DNA from: Fibrobacteria bacterium
Lineage (GTDB): Bacteria; Fibrobacterota; Fibrobacteria; UBA5070
Reading direction: 5' to 3'
Assembly: GCA_020633825.1 (NCBI GenBank)
Contig: JACKCV010000001.1
Coordinates: 683,001-747,000 of the forward strand
Length of the DNA: 64,000 bases
Made by a program: the position numbers and the translations under genes. Below the pieces are notes generated by a model that was given only the letters and a program-made list of their open reading frames with translations, was not told the DNA's origin and searched no databases. This document shows positions 8,532-17,726 of the stretch, piece by piece. Numbering within the stretch: position 1 is the first letter of the stretch; every line of letters begins with the position of its first letter.

Positions 8532-9628
8532 TTCAGGCTCTCCGCCGCGACATGGCTCGCGAAACTCGAACGCGCCGCGCTGCCGGTTTTCACCTTTACC
8601 TTGCCCGAGCCGTCTGACTTGACCTTGTGCATTTGGCCGTCGGGGTGGGCGATCTCGATTTCGTGGTTGGTCATCGGGTTGCCCTGGTGATCCTTCACCG
8701 TGATGTCGTACGACAAGTCAAGAGGGACGGTTTTGGTGATGGCCACCGAATCCTCGACCATCACCACCGCCTCCACGCCATGGAAACAGGCGTTGGCATC
8801 GAGATCGAACAATGCACGCCACCGATCTGCCGAAAGCGACCATTCGCCTTCGAGTTTCTTGCCCGAGACCTTCGCCGGGATTTGATCGATGAAGGTGCGA
8901 TGCCCCTTGTCGGAGACCAGGCTGATGAAGAAGTTTCCCTCCGTCCCGTCCTCGGCATCGATGGACGCCTTGATCTTGACAGGCTTGTCGATCTCGATGG
9001 GTTCCTTCGACCATTTCACTTCGCCGATCGCCACTATGGTGATCTTGAACGAGCCTTTTTTGCTGTAGCCGCTGTGGACCACCATGCCCTCGGAACTGGT
9101 GGCACCCTTGATGATCTTCCCGTCGGGATCTTCGATCTTGTAACGGACACCCGACAAAGGGCGCCCGCCCTTGTCCTTCAGTTGGGCCAGGATCTGGTAG
9201 GATTCCGTCGGAGTGGATTCCTGCTTCTCGAACTTGATGGCGGTCACCTTCTTCATCCCGATCGGAGACGCGGTCGAGGCGGCGGCGGCCGCACCTGCCG
9301 AACCCGCCTGGGATCCGCTTCCGGCTTCCCCGATCATCACCGTGAAGCAGCCCAGTACGACTTGCGACGGAGGCCCTACGCACATGGCCATGTCGCCCAC
9401 TCGCGCGGCGGGTTTCTTTCCGATGAACACGCCGGTGCTGCCCAACAGGATCGGGCCTCCCACATGGGGAATCGGCGGCGTGCCGGGTGTGACCATCGGG
9501 CAGACGTGCTGGTCACCCATGGTGGCGGCGGGCATTTTTCCGATCATGACCGTGGGAACGCCGGGCCCCATCACGCTGCCTCCGTGGGCGGTCATGTCGG
9601 TCAATCGCGCAGCGGGTTTGCCAGCCAT
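8528..9628 (-). CDS. PAAR-domain spike-tip protein with Ig-like C-terminal extension (366 aa)
   Basis: The first roughly 110 residues show the PAAR pattern: MAGKPAARLTDMTAHGG, repeated P-x-V-x-I-G and AA-R-x-G-D motifs, and conserved His/Cys (GDQHVCP, GDMAMC) that bind the metal at the tip of the T6SS spike. The remainder consists of beta-rich segments with SGVRYKIEDPDG-like motifs, as in extended PAAR/VgrG adaptors. Start: ATG at 9628, with GAGGTG nine bases upstream inside the end of the preceding gene. It couples to the downstream peptidase gene. No vgrG, hcp or baseplate gene lies in the window, so the tip must use an apparatus encoded elsewhere. Confidence 0.85.
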   Translation of the reverse strand: MAGKPAARLTDMTAHGGSVMGPGVPTVMIGKMPAATMGDQHVCPMVTPGTPPIPHVGGPILLGSTGVFIGKKPAARVGDMAMCVGPPSQVVLGCFTVMIGEAGSGSQAGSAGAAAAASTASPIGMKKVTAIKFEKQESTPTESYQILAQLKDKGGRPLSGVRYKIEDPDGKIIKGATSSEGMVVHSGYSKKGSFKITIVAIGEVKWSKEPIEIDKPVKIKASIDAEDGTEGNFFISLVSDKGHRTFIDQIPAKVSGKKLEGEWSLSADRWRALFDLDANACFHGVEAVVMVEDSVAITKTVPLDLSYDITVKDHQGNPMTNHEIEIAHPDGQMHKVKSDGSGKVKVKTGSAARSSFASHVAAESLK

Positions 9629-9629
9629 G

Positions 9630-10850
9630 TTACTGCACCTCGGCCTTCAGCGCATCCAGATCGAGCTTGGCTTCCGGGTAGCGGCGGTTGACATCGGCGA
9701 GGAGGTCGGGGAGCTTGGCGAAAACAAGATGATTCCTTCCAGCCGTGCGGGCTGCAAAAAGCAGAACTTGTCCATTTCGGGAAAAGATCGGGCTGGCGAC
9801 TTCCGGGAACGGGCGGAGCCTATACGTGGTAGCGGAATAGGCGTTATTTGTTTTTTTTACTCGGCCAAGGTAAAGTAAAATGTGATCATCTTGCTTTACC
9901 CCAAGAAGAAACAGATTCAAGTTCGGATGGACCATTACGAAATCCAAGGACTTGCGCATTTCCAACGAGTTTCTTTCGGCGACAATGGGCGTAGCTTGAA
10001 TGGTATCTGAAACACTCAGCAAGTGTAGGCGGTTGCTCGGAAACGAAGAGAGACTGTCGCAGTAAAAAATTCCCCATGGATCTTTGGATTGACTTGGGAA
10101 AAAGAGATTGAATTGGATGTTGATGTTTTCGTGGCGCAAAGCGTTTATTCCATCCGCCAATGGGTGAGAATTTAACTTTCCATCGAACCCAAAATAGCGA
10201 GCATCTTCAGTGATTTCTGAGTACCTCCGCCTGGAAAGGAGGAATCCGTTGGGTAAATTCCAGCGGACCAACCATTCCTTGTTTGATACTCTTGGAAATG
10301 AAGCCAGTATCTCCATTTTTTCGTCTTCGGGATGAAACTGAACTAGTTCGATGTTGTCAATATCGTTTTCACCGTCAGAGTCGGTGTAATTGAGGAATGC
10401 GACGGCGGTGCCATCCGAAAATGGCTCAGTAGCTCCATCGAGGCTGTAGTCGGAATTGGGATGGTTGGCAGCATGAAGAATGGTTCGCCATTTGTTTTGA
10501 GATCCATTCAGATTAAAGTATGCCGCTCCCCGCCCCGAGAACAAATAGAAACCCTGGCGGGCCGTAGCGGTAGCGTAAGTCGTAATGACTCCGTATTGAT
10601 CCAATGCAATACGTTCGCGCAACAATCCACCGTTTTCAAATCTAATTGCATCCATTTTGTTTCCATTGGGGACGCTGATGTGAAAATCGTCATCTCTGAT
10701 GCCCTGCTGAAATGTTTGCTGTTCGACATTGAAGTCATCAAAGGGGATTTCAGTGAAGGGGCTTTCCTTTTTCATGTCCGGTCCTTTCGAGCACGAAATA
10801 GCTGCAAGCGTGCAGGAGATTAATACCAGCAGGTAGCGGGGGAGTGTCAT
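9630..10850 (-). CDS. Lipoprotein, unknown function (406 aa)
   Basis: The signal peptide ends in L-A-A-I-S-C at about residue 20 (MTLPRYLLVLISCTLAAISC), giving a predicted lipoprotein. The rest is rich in alternating hydrophobic and polar residues with repeated short blades (for example YLFSGRGAAYFNLNG, LLYLGRVKK), which could be a beta-propeller; this is a weak inference. The ATG overlaps the stop of the upstream amidohydrolase gene (ATGA), and the stop lies next to the PAAR start. It may be a periplasmic immunity or accessory protein. Confidence 0.6.
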   Translation of the reverse strand: MTLPRYLLVLISCTLAAISCSKGPDMKKESPFTEIPFDDFNVEQQTFQQGIRDDDFHISVPNGNKMDAIRFENGGLLRERIALDQYGVITTYATATARQGFYLFSGRGAAYFNLNGSQNKWRTILHAANHPNSDYSLDGATEPFSDGTAVAFLNYTDSDGENDIDNIELVQFHPEDEKMEILASFPRVSNKEWLVRWNLPNGFLLSRRRYSEITEDARYFGFDGKLNSHPLADGINALRHENINIQFNLFFPSQSKDPWGIFYCDSLSSFPSNRLHLLSVSDTIQATPIVAERNSLEMRKSLDFVMVHPNLNLFLLGVKQDDHILLYLGRVKKTNNAYSATTYRLRPFPEVASPIFSRNGQVLLFAARTAGRNHLVFAKLPDLLADVNRRYPEAKLDLDALKAEVQ

Positions 10851-13069
10851 ATTGATGTCAACTTGTGTTTGTAGAATAATTCCATTTTATCTTTGCTGTA
10901 TTTTGCATCAAAGTGCAATGGGTCCATATCTTCGATCCAGCTCCACCTGTCTCTTTGAAACGGGAGCAAGCTCCGAACTCGCTTCAAGTCGAGGTATTGT
11001 AGCGGGTTTAAAAAGCAGGCGCGAACGAAAAAATCGCTTGGCATCTGTGGAAGCGCTGATTGAAATCCCTTCGCATAGCGATGAAGCATATTCCCACCTG
11101 TAGCGGAGGTTACCGGGTCCTGCTTTGCAATCAGCGGCCAGTCGGTTCCCCAAAGAATTCGCTCTAATAAAATAGGCTTATTTCCGCGAGCCCATTCGAA
11201 CAGGTTTTGAAAGGATTTTGTATTCTTCTCTGTCAGGATTACATAGCTTAAGTCAACAAAAACCTGATTGTCCGGCTGAATCAGATCCAACATATCCTGC
11301 AAAAACCTATGTGTCCTACTCGGGTCAATTTTATTCCCATCAAAGGCTAGCTGAAGATCGCGGAGTGTGCCTTTTGGCTCTCGACCTTTTCGGTCATTCC
11401 AGGAGTCACTTTTTAGGTGGTCGGAATCGCCAAAATGTGCTAAACAAATTTTAAGAGTTGGGAACCTCTCCAGCACGGGTTTCCATGAGCGGGCGGAAAC
11501 ATAGTGGTGCGTGAACCAGTACAAATGATCCGGCTCCTGGTTTGGTTCATTCATCGCTTTGGGCGCGAACTTCACGCCATCTGGCCCTGGGATTTCATGA
11601 GCGAATCTGGAAAGCCAATTCTCTTGAAACTCGTCCATGGATCCTTCAATTACTTTTCCTCCCTGCATCAGCAAATCGAAATAGAATCGCCGATCATGGG
11701 TGTAGTATCCTGCTGGTGTGCCGTGATTGAGAACAGGGATTTCATTCTCGACGCAATGTGCGTAAAAGGCCTCCAGAGGATCGCGTAAATATGGGTCCAT
11801 CGGTGCCCAACCCAGAGATGTGTATAATTTGTACCCGAAAAATGAGTCATTTTTCGGGTTGGCTTGAATTGGCTGGCTAAAAGCTTTTCGCAAATCCCAT
11901 TTGGCGCTCTCAGCTTCTTTTGCTTGCGGTGTATAACGCCTAGGGTCAAAGTGATAAAAGGGAAGCAATTGCGGATTCTGCCATGTGTTGCTCAGCCCGA
12001 CATGTGCATCCCTCTGCTTTTTCCATGGCTCATATGCCACTGCATTTTCTTCGCTCATCCAACACCATGTCTCCCCTTTTTGGGAAATGGGCATCTTTGG
12101 AGCGTCCTTTCCCTCGTTGTTTGGTTTGAATTTCCATGATTTATTCCAGCAGTACCAATGAACGAAAGATGTCCTTCTGGTAGTTGGGTCGATATTTTCA
12201 ATTGCCTTCGTCACTGGGATTCCGAAATACCCATCAAAGTGCATGTACTCCATGTCCATGGGCATCAAACAGGCTATTAAATTGTGATCATCCTGCAAAA
12301 AAGGAAAGATGTTCTGCATTTTGGAGTCGTATAGATCCAATCCGAATCGATTCCCGATCGCAGAAGTTGGCTTCGCGCCAATCACGCCTCCTTCCCCCAA
12401 GGCATAGGGGGAAATTTTGTCCTGTTTTTCATAACTTGGCTGAATATGAAGAGCCTCAGTAGTCGCATCCCAAATATGCACCCATGCGGGTGGTAGCGGG
12501 GAGCAGTGATTACTTTCAATATGGCTATGCATTTCAAAGAAAGCAGGAATTTCGCAACGCCAAATAAAAATCAGAGGATAGTTTGAAACCTTGCAGAAAG
12601 CATGGCCAACTTGCCACTTTCCGGGAGCTTGGACAGGCCCAATCACATCAATCCAGCCTGCATCCAAGGCTCGAAGATGCTCCTCGCGATTGAAATCTTC
12701 GGATCGCCATGCAATCACCGAGAAGTCCAGAGGGATCTCGGGAATGATTGGAGTGATCTCATTTGAGTTCGGTGTCTTTTTGTACCCCAAATAAAGAGAG
12801 CATTCCGTTGCGTGTACGGTAATTCGAAAAAGGATCGCGCCGCGATTGCCGCTGGCAATTGCCTCGGAAACGCTGACGGTTTGTGCATCTCGCCAAGAAA
12901 CTCTAGTTTGATCTCTGCCTATTTTAGAAACTGTTTTTATGCGGACGACGAATTCTTCGTTAAGTTTCTTGAGTTCTTCTATAGAATGATTGATTGCAAG
13001 TACGAATTCGACTAGTCTGTGTGTCTTTGAGTGGGGGAGGTCTTTCTGGGAAGATTTCGCTCCAGGCAT
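10847..13069 (-). CDS. Amidohydrolase-like TIM-barrel protein in effector operon (740 aa)
   Basis: The C-terminal half has the layout of amidohydrolase-2 (COG2159-type) metal-dependent hydrolases: VLNHGTPAGYYTHD, KICLAHFGDSDH and a terminal LWGTDWPLI, supplying His and Asp residues at the expected strand ends. The N-terminal ~330 residues have no recognisable domain. The substrate cannot be predicted. No signal peptide is visible. The start codon shares one base with the stop of the interrupted upstream gene (TAATG), so translation was coupled to it before the insertion. Codon use and base composition are clearly more AT-rich than in the nif or nuo regions, supporting horizontal origin of this segment. 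Confidence 0.6.
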   Translation of the reverse strand: MPGAKSSQKDLPHSKTHRLVEFVLAINHSIEELKKLNEEFVVRIKTVSKIGRDQTRVSWRDAQTVSVSEAIASGNRGAILFRITVHATECSLYLGYKKTPNSNEITPIIPEIPLDFSVIAWRSEDFNREEHLRALDAGWIDVIGPVQAPGKWQVGHAFCKVSNYPLIFIWRCEIPAFFEMHSHIESNHCSPLPPAWVHIWDATTEALHIQPSYEKQDKISPYALGEGGVIGAKPTSAIGNRFGLDLYDSKMQNIFPFLQDDHNLIACLMPMDMEYMHFDGYFGIPVTKAIENIDPTTRRTSFVHWYCWNKSWKFKPNNEGKDAPKMPISQKGETWCWMSEENAVAYEPWKKQRDAHVGLSNTWQNPQLLPFYHFDPRRYTPQAKEAESAKWDLRKAFSQPIQANPKNDSFFGYKLYTSLGWAPMDPYLRDPLEAFYAHCVENEIPVLNHGTPAGYYTHDRRFYFDLLMQGGKVIEGSMDEFQENWLSRFAHEIPGPDGVKFAPKAMNEPNQEPDHLYWFTHHYVSARSWKPVLERFPTLKICLAHFGDSDHLKSDSWNDRKGREPKGTLRDLQLAFDGNKIDPSRTHRFLQDMLDLIQPDNQVFVDLSYVILTEKNTKSFQNLFEWARGNKPILLERILWGTDWPLIAKQDPVTSATGGNMLHRYAKGFQSALPQMPSDFFVRACFLNPLQYLDLKRVRSLLPFQRDRWSWIEDMDPLHFDAKYSKDKMELFYKHKLTSI

Positions 13070-13749
13070 TATTCTTTTTCTCCCATCAGTTCAGGTTCCT
13101 TTTCATTTGAGTGTAGTCCTGACCTGCCTACGGGAAGCTCATCCAACTCCAAATTATTTTCAGGCGTGAATTCAACTTCTTTTTTCCTGCCTTCTGGAAG
13201 AACAAGGGTTCGCTTTCCCTTGGATCGTGACAACACCCGAATCGTGATCCCTGTCTTCACCGGCACCATTTCGCTCCTCGCAGACGCTCCCAGGCACGAG
13301 AAGATCGCTTGGAACGCTGCGTCCTGGTAGGTCTCGGACGTCTTGTCCAAATCGGTTTGGTGTTCCTTGTTTGCCTGGTCCATCGGATAGCTGGCCTCCC
13401 AGTCCACGATCACTTCCCCGTTGGCGACTTCGGACACCCCCGAGGCGATCATCGCCATGTGCGCCTTGTCCTGGTGGCAATTGATGGTCCATTTGGCGGG
13501 AGTTCCCGTGGGGATGCCGGGCATCTTGGCCTTCCAACGCATTTTCTGACCGATGCCGACGCTGGGTAGAGCGGTGTCGTTGTCGTCCATCGCCTCGATC
13601 GGCCCCACACGCTGGTGTTGGAAAATGGAGAGTCCGTCGGAGCGCCCTTTCAGAGCCACGGAAGAAGCTTCGGCGAGGAATACCAAGGTGCCTTCGGCTT
13701 TCTCGGGAATGGACCATTTGATCGAACACGTGTTCGCGACCGAGGAAGC

Positions 13750-13757
13750 CTTCAGGG
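13750..13757. repeat. Left 8-bp target-site duplication (CTTCAGGG)
   Basis: CTTCAGGG immediately precedes the left end of the insertion sequence and is repeated exactly at 15127-15134. Confidence 0.9.
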
Positions 13758-15126
13758 GGGTCTACCGGCTTTCTAATGGCTGAGGCACCTTTGAGGCTTC
13801 CCCCTTCGGAGGAGAGTTTCCCTTGGACAGCACATCGTTCTACGCCCACATCCTTGGCCTGACGCCTCCCTGGTGCGTCTCGAACGTAGATCTGGACACG
13901 TCTCTCGGCGAGGTGCGCATCCAGGTGATCCATGGCTCCGAGACGTCCCTGCCCTGCCCGAACTGCGGCTCGGCGTGCAGCATCCACGACCACGCGCCGA
14001 CGCGCACCTGGCGCCACTTGGACACCTGCCAGCTCAAGACCATGCTGGTGTGCTCCATTCCTCGCGTCTCGTGCCCGGAGCACGGAGTTCAGCAGGTGTC
14101 CGTGCCTTGGGCGGAGGCGAAATCGCGCTTCACTCTTCTCTTTGAAGCCTTCGCGATTGACCTGATGCTCTGTTGCGCGCGCCGCCGTGCTGCGGAGATC
14201 CTGGGAACCAGCGAGGACTGCCTTGCGGGCATCGCTCGCCGAGCTGTTCAGAGAGGCCTGGAGCGCAAGGCGCTGTCGAGGCAGGAGGACGCGACGCCCA
14301 CCATGCCGCACCTCTCGATCGACGAGAAGTACTGGCACCGCCGCCAGTGTGCCACGGTGGTGGGCGACGCCAAGCGTGGAGTCGTCGAGGAGATGGTCGA
14401 GGGCAACACCACCGCCAGCGCCAAAGCCGCATTGGAAGGGCTTGGCGAGGAGATCCTGGCTCGTGTGGTTTCCGTGTCGATGGATCTGCACGGACCCTTC
14501 GAGAAGGCGGCCAAGGACGTCCTCGACGAGACACGAATTGTCTTCGATCCGTTCCACGTCGTGAAGCTGGCCAACGAGGCGATGGAGCAGGTCCGTCGTG
14601 AGGAGGTTGCCATCCATCAGCGGCTGGACGACCCCAAGGGCGCGACCTTCCTCAAGAAGGCTCGCTACAGTCTGCTGACGGCCGCTTCCCGCCAGAAGGA
14701 GTGGGCGCAGCAGAAGGTCGCCTTCATCAGCGAGTGGTTCGCCAACACCGCCGAGGCGTACCGACTGAAAGAGACGCTTCGCCTGTATCGCCAGTGCACG
14801 AACGAGCGGGAAGCACGAGACCATCTCCAACACTGGATCGCGATGGCGAAGACCTCCAAGCTTGCCCCCATGAGGACGTTGGCGAAGACCGTCGAAGGCC
14901 ACCTGGAAGGTATCGTGCGCGTGTTCAGCCTGGGGGTCACGAACGCCGCCGCCGAAAGCCTCAACGCCCGCATCCAAGCGGTGAGGGTCAAGTGCCGGGG
15001 CCATCGTCACTTCCAAGCCTTCCGCGACAGCGTGCTGTTCCATCTGGGCGGCCTCGACCTCTATCCCAGGAACCCTCACTCAACTGTGCCGGTTTCCTGG
15101 TGACCCATGAGAATCACGGTAGACCC
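13758..15126 (+). mobile_element. ISL3-family insertion sequence, 1369 bp
   Basis: The ends are imperfect inverted repeats of about 22 bases: both begin GGGTCTACCG from outside inwards, and share TTCT and ATGG further in (left 13758-13779, right 15105-15126 on the opposite strand). Perfect 8-bp direct repeats flank them, the duplication length typical of ISL3 elements. It carries a single transposase gene that nearly fills the element. The intact ends and duplications indicate a complete, recently inserted copy. Confidence 0.92.
13823..15103 (+). CDS. ISL3-family transposase (426 aa)
   Basis: The N-terminal zinc-binding region has CPNCGSACSIHDH and later RVSCPEHG, as in the ISL3 zinc finger. 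The catalytic core shows the DDE pattern: LSIDEKYW (first Asp), VSMDLHGPFEKA with FDPFHVVKLAN (second Asp region) and TNAAAESLNARIQ (Glu), followed by the GHRHFQAFRDSVLFH tail usual in the family. The start is a TTG at 13823 with GGAGGAG eight bases upstream. The length of 426 residues is normal and there is no frameshift, so the enzyme is probably functional. Confidence 0.93.
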   Translation: MDSTSFYAHILGLTPPWCVSNVDLDTSLGEVRIQVIHGSETSLPCPNCGSACSIHDHAPTRTWRHLDTCQLKTMLVCSIPRVSCPEHGVQQVSVPWAEAKSRFTLLFEAFAIDLMLCCARRRAAEILGTSEDCLAGIARRAVQRGLERKALSRQEDATPTMPHLSIDEKYWHRRQCATVVGDAKRGVVEEMVEGNTTASAKAALEGLGEEILARVVSVSMDLHGPFEKAAKDVLDETRIVFDPFHVVKLANEAMEQVRREEVAIHQRLDDPKGATFLKKARYSLLTAASRQKEWAQQKVAFISEWFANTAEAYRLKETLRLYRQCTNEREARDHLQHWIAMAKTSKLAPMRTLAKTVEGHLEGIVRVFSLGVTNAAAESLNARIQAVRVKCRGHRHFQAFRDSVLFHLGGLDLYPRNPHSTVPVSW

Positions 15127-15134
15127 CTTCAGGG
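15127..15134. repeat. Right 8-bp target-site duplication (CTTCAGGG)
   Basis: Exact copy of 13750-13757, immediately outside the right end of the insertion sequence. Confidence 0.9.
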
Positions 15135-15336
15135 TATCGAGTTTGGATCCTGTCTCGTCGAGAATGGTGAACTCGAACGGACAACCGTCGCCCACGTATG
15201 CAGTGGTCGCGATCAGGGTGACTTCCGCATTCGTGGCCGCCTTGGAAAGACTCCACCGGCACGAGACCAGCACCGACGTCATGTCCAGATCCAATCGAGA
15301 TCCGAGTTGACCTTTGAATTCCGGCATGATGGGCTC

Positions 15337-16416
15337 CTATTCCTCGACACTCATCGCGAACATCTCCCAATCCTTCATGGACTCGGGGCCGTCGTATCTG
15401 CATGATCCGCGCCAGATCATTTCCACTTGGTTGGTGCCCTTGAAGATCACCACGCTGTGCAGAACCATGTCCATCCACTCCCAGCCCATTCCTACGTCGA
15501 TGCGGGCGGTGGGGATTGCGCCGGGAAGTTGGAACTCGAACAAGGGGAATTCGGGGTCCATGTATTCGAGCACGACCGATTCGTCTCCCTTGAGGTGGGG
15601 AAGGACAAGACCCTTGGACGCGCCGCAGTGGAATTCCGGGTTCAGGACAGGAGTCGGGGCCGAGACCTGATCGCCTCCCGAGTCGTTGACGGTTTGCAGA
15701 CGGGTGATCTCGGCCTCGGTGGCCATCGATGGCGGGAGTCCGGCCAGCGACAATCGAGGGTGGAAATTCCGCGATGTGAACCCGAGGGCCCAGGGTTCGG
15801 GGGCCTCGACCCACTTCTCGTACGACTTCAGCACCAGCGAATCCGGAGTGAGGATTCGTGCGGGGTTTTCCAAGTTGGGAAGCTGCAGAGTCAGGAGCTC
15901 TTCGGGCGTAGGTTGCACCACGAATCCTCGGCCCACGGGGTTGCGAGGATAGCTGAGTTCGTCGCCCTTGGCGGTTCGCATGTGCCTTCCTCCATAGGCG
16001 AGTCCGTAGTGCAAGGGCATGCGTTCAAAGACTTCCGGTTCCGTGAATGCGAACCCGAACGTTTTCAGTTGGATCTTGCGGTTCCCGAACACTCGGACCG
16101 ATTTCTGAAACTTCCCGATCTTGATTCCAGCATCGAAGAAACGGGCGCGCTTTCCGGTTGGGCTGCAGGCATCCCCGATCACCACGACGTCGGTGCAGGG
16201 TTTCCAGGCCACAAGCTCCGACTCGAGCTTGGTGGCTTCGGTGGCGGGGTTGTTGGTTCCCCAGAACTGGTCGATTTCCATCCATTCGTTGGATGCGCCG
16301 TGATCCTCCATGGCGGCTTCGCCAGGTCGGAACGAGAAGGTCTTCTTGGCAAGGATGGAGAGGATGGGACCGCCATCGGGGGCGTATCCGGGAAGGAAAC
16401 GGGTGGACCAAGCCAA
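15337..16416 (-). CDS. DUF2169-type T6SS accessory protein (359 aa)
   Basis: The N-terminus MAWSTRFLPGYAPDGG, the KKTFSF segment, the DVVVIGDACSPTGK block and the late YGGRHMRTAKGDEL / YPRNPVGRGF motifs match DUF2169 proteins, which are encoded beside PAAR and effector genes and act as spike-loading accessories. The start is a TTG at 16416 with AAGGA seven bases upstream; no ATG candidate preserves the conserved N-terminus. It is the first gene of the leftward operon; the next (interrupted) gene begins nine bases after its stop. The promoter should lie within 16417-16686; I see no clear -35/-10 pair there. Confidence 0.8.
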   Translation of the reverse strand: MAWSTRFLPGYAPDGGPILSILAKKTFSFRPGEAAMEDHGASNEWMEIDQFWGTNNPATEATKLESELVAWKPCTDVVVIGDACSPTGKRARFFDAGIKIGKFQKSVRVFGNRKIQLKTFGFAFTEPEVFERMPLHYGLAYGGRHMRTAKGDELSYPRNPVGRGFVVQPTPEELLTLQLPNLENPARILTPDSLVLKSYEKWVEAPEPWALGFTSRNFHPRLSLAGLPPSMATEAEITRLQTVNDSGGDQVSAPTPVLNPEFHCGASKGLVLPHLKGDESVVLEYMDPEFPLFEFQLPGAIPTARIDVGMGWEWMDMVLHSVVIFKGTNQVEMIWRGSCRYDGPESMKDWEMFAMSVEE

Positions 16417-16686
16417 TGGATTGTCCTTGGGGCTGCGGAGCGGGGAGAGGCCATAGGGCGCGGATCAGCGCGGGTGGGGGCCTCGGAAATGGGTTCCAAT
16501 TACAATAGGACGATTCCGCTGGATCAGGTGAGAATTTCTTTGCGGATTCACCGCACCTGCTCCGCAACCCGAAAGGGGCTTTTCCGGGAAAGGGAGGGAT
16601 GGAAATCACCCCCTCCCACGAGGCCGTGATCGCCACGGTGGAAACCGGGATCCACCATTTGGCTCAGCTTCGAAGCGGGACGGGTT

Positions 16687-17493
16687 TCAGCGGATCACCA
16701 CCCGGGAGAGGTCGAAGCGGGCCGGAGGGGGTTTGGGGTCCATGCCTTGGAGGACTTCCACGAGGTCGTTCATGAGGGCGAAGTTGCGCGCCCATTTGCG
16801 GTCGGCCGGGATCACCTTCCAGGGAGCCCAGGGCGTGGAGCACTTTTCGAGCACATCCTGGTAGGCGCTTTGGTAGGCGTCCCAGTGGAGGCGATCCTCC
16901 AGATCGGCGGGATCGAATTTCCAGTGCTTGGAGGGGTCGGCGAGGCGCTCCTCCAGGCGTTTGCGCTGGGTGTCGTGGGAGATGTGCAGGAAGTACTTGA
17001 CCAGCACCATTCCCTCGTCGACCAGCATCTTCTCGAAGGCGTTGATGTGCTCGAAGCGCCGCCGCCAGACTTCGTCGGGGACCAGTTTGCGCACCCGGAC
17101 CGCCAGGACGTCCTCGTAGTGGCTGCGGTTCCAGACGCCGATCATGCCCCGGGGAGGCACCATCGCGTGGATGCGCCAGAGGTAGTCGTGGGCCAATTCC
17201 GCCGAGGTGGGGCCCTTGAAGCCCGTGACTTGCACTCCCGCGGGATCGAGCCCGGTGAACAAGCCGCGCACGGCACCGTCTTTTCCGCCGGTGTCCATCG
17301 CCTGGAACACCACGATCAGTCCGCGCTTCCCCTCGGCGTACAATCGCTCCTGCAGGGATCGCAGCTGGGGGCGGATGGATTCGGTGCGTTCCACCGCTTC
17401 GGCTTTCGCCTCCCCCCCTCCTTCGGCGTCGGTGGGCAACCGATCGAGACGAACCTTCTTGCCGGGAGAACAGAGGATGGCCTTGGTCTTCAT
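16687..17493 (-). CDS. PPK2-family polyphosphate-dependent kinase (268 aa)
   Basis: Matches polyphosphate kinase 2 proteins: the Walker A-like FQAMDTGGKDGAVRG, GVQVTGFKGPT, the Walker B/lid region PPRGMIGVWNRSHYEDVL, and FLHISHDTQRKRLEERL. These soluble enzymes transfer phosphate between polyphosphate and (d)NDP or NMP; the subclass cannot be fixed by eye. The ATG at 17493 was chosen over an upstream TTG at 17529. The gene stands alone on the minus strand, divergent from the GH3 gene. Confidence 0.85.
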   Translation of the reverse strand: MKTKAILCSPGKKVRLDRLPTDAEGGGEAKAEAVERTESIRPQLRSLQERLYAEGKRGLIVVFQAMDTGGKDGAVRGLFTGLDPAGVQVTGFKGPTSAELAHDYLWRIHAMVPPRGMIGVWNRSHYEDVLAVRVRKLVPDEVWRRRFEHINAFEKMLVDEGMVLVKYFLHISHDTQRKRLEERLADPSKHWKFDPADLEDRLHWDAYQSAYQDVLEKCSTPWAPWKVIPADRKWARNFALMNDLVEVLQGMDPKPPPARFDLSRVVIR

Positions 17494-17726
17494 CTTCTGA
17501 ACATAACCCCCTCGGAGGCCGGAGGACAATCGCCGATGGTCGTCGGGGCCGAGGGAGGTGGGAGGGGGCCGCGACCCGAGGGGACTCGAAAGGGCCCGGG
17601 CCCTGGGCCGTGTTGTTCCTGGTGGATCTGCAATTCGGCAACCAATCTGGGGGTGGAAATGGGATGCTGGAGCGTATGATGGATCTTGAAATCGCCGAGA
17701 CCGACCTCTCGACGCCGGAGTCCGAC

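Larger units (their letters stand above)
13069..15327 (-). pseudogene. Effector-operon gene split by an ISL3-family element
   Basis: The 5' part runs from the ATG at 15327 to 15127 (67 codons), the 3' part from 13749 to the stop at 13069. Removing the insertion (13758-15126) and one copy of the 8-base target duplication joins the parts in frame, giving a 293-aa protein: ...LDTLK|ASSVANTC.... No other lesion is seen, so the disruption is recent. The product looks like repeated Ig-like beta modules similar in character to the PAAR extension (WSLSKAATNAEVTLIATTA; KMRWKAKMPG) and may be an adaptor. As it stands, the 5' fragment reads into the element and stops at 15076 (83 aa). Position between DUF2169 and the amidohydrolase suggests polar effects on downstream genes unless the element supplies a promoter. 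Confidence 0.85.

Noticed and set aside
13172..15079. 635-aa open frame on the minus strand across the insertion sequence
   Set aside because: It is antisense to the ISL3 transposase and only its ends coincide with other sequence; composition is typical of the reverse strand of a high-GC gene.
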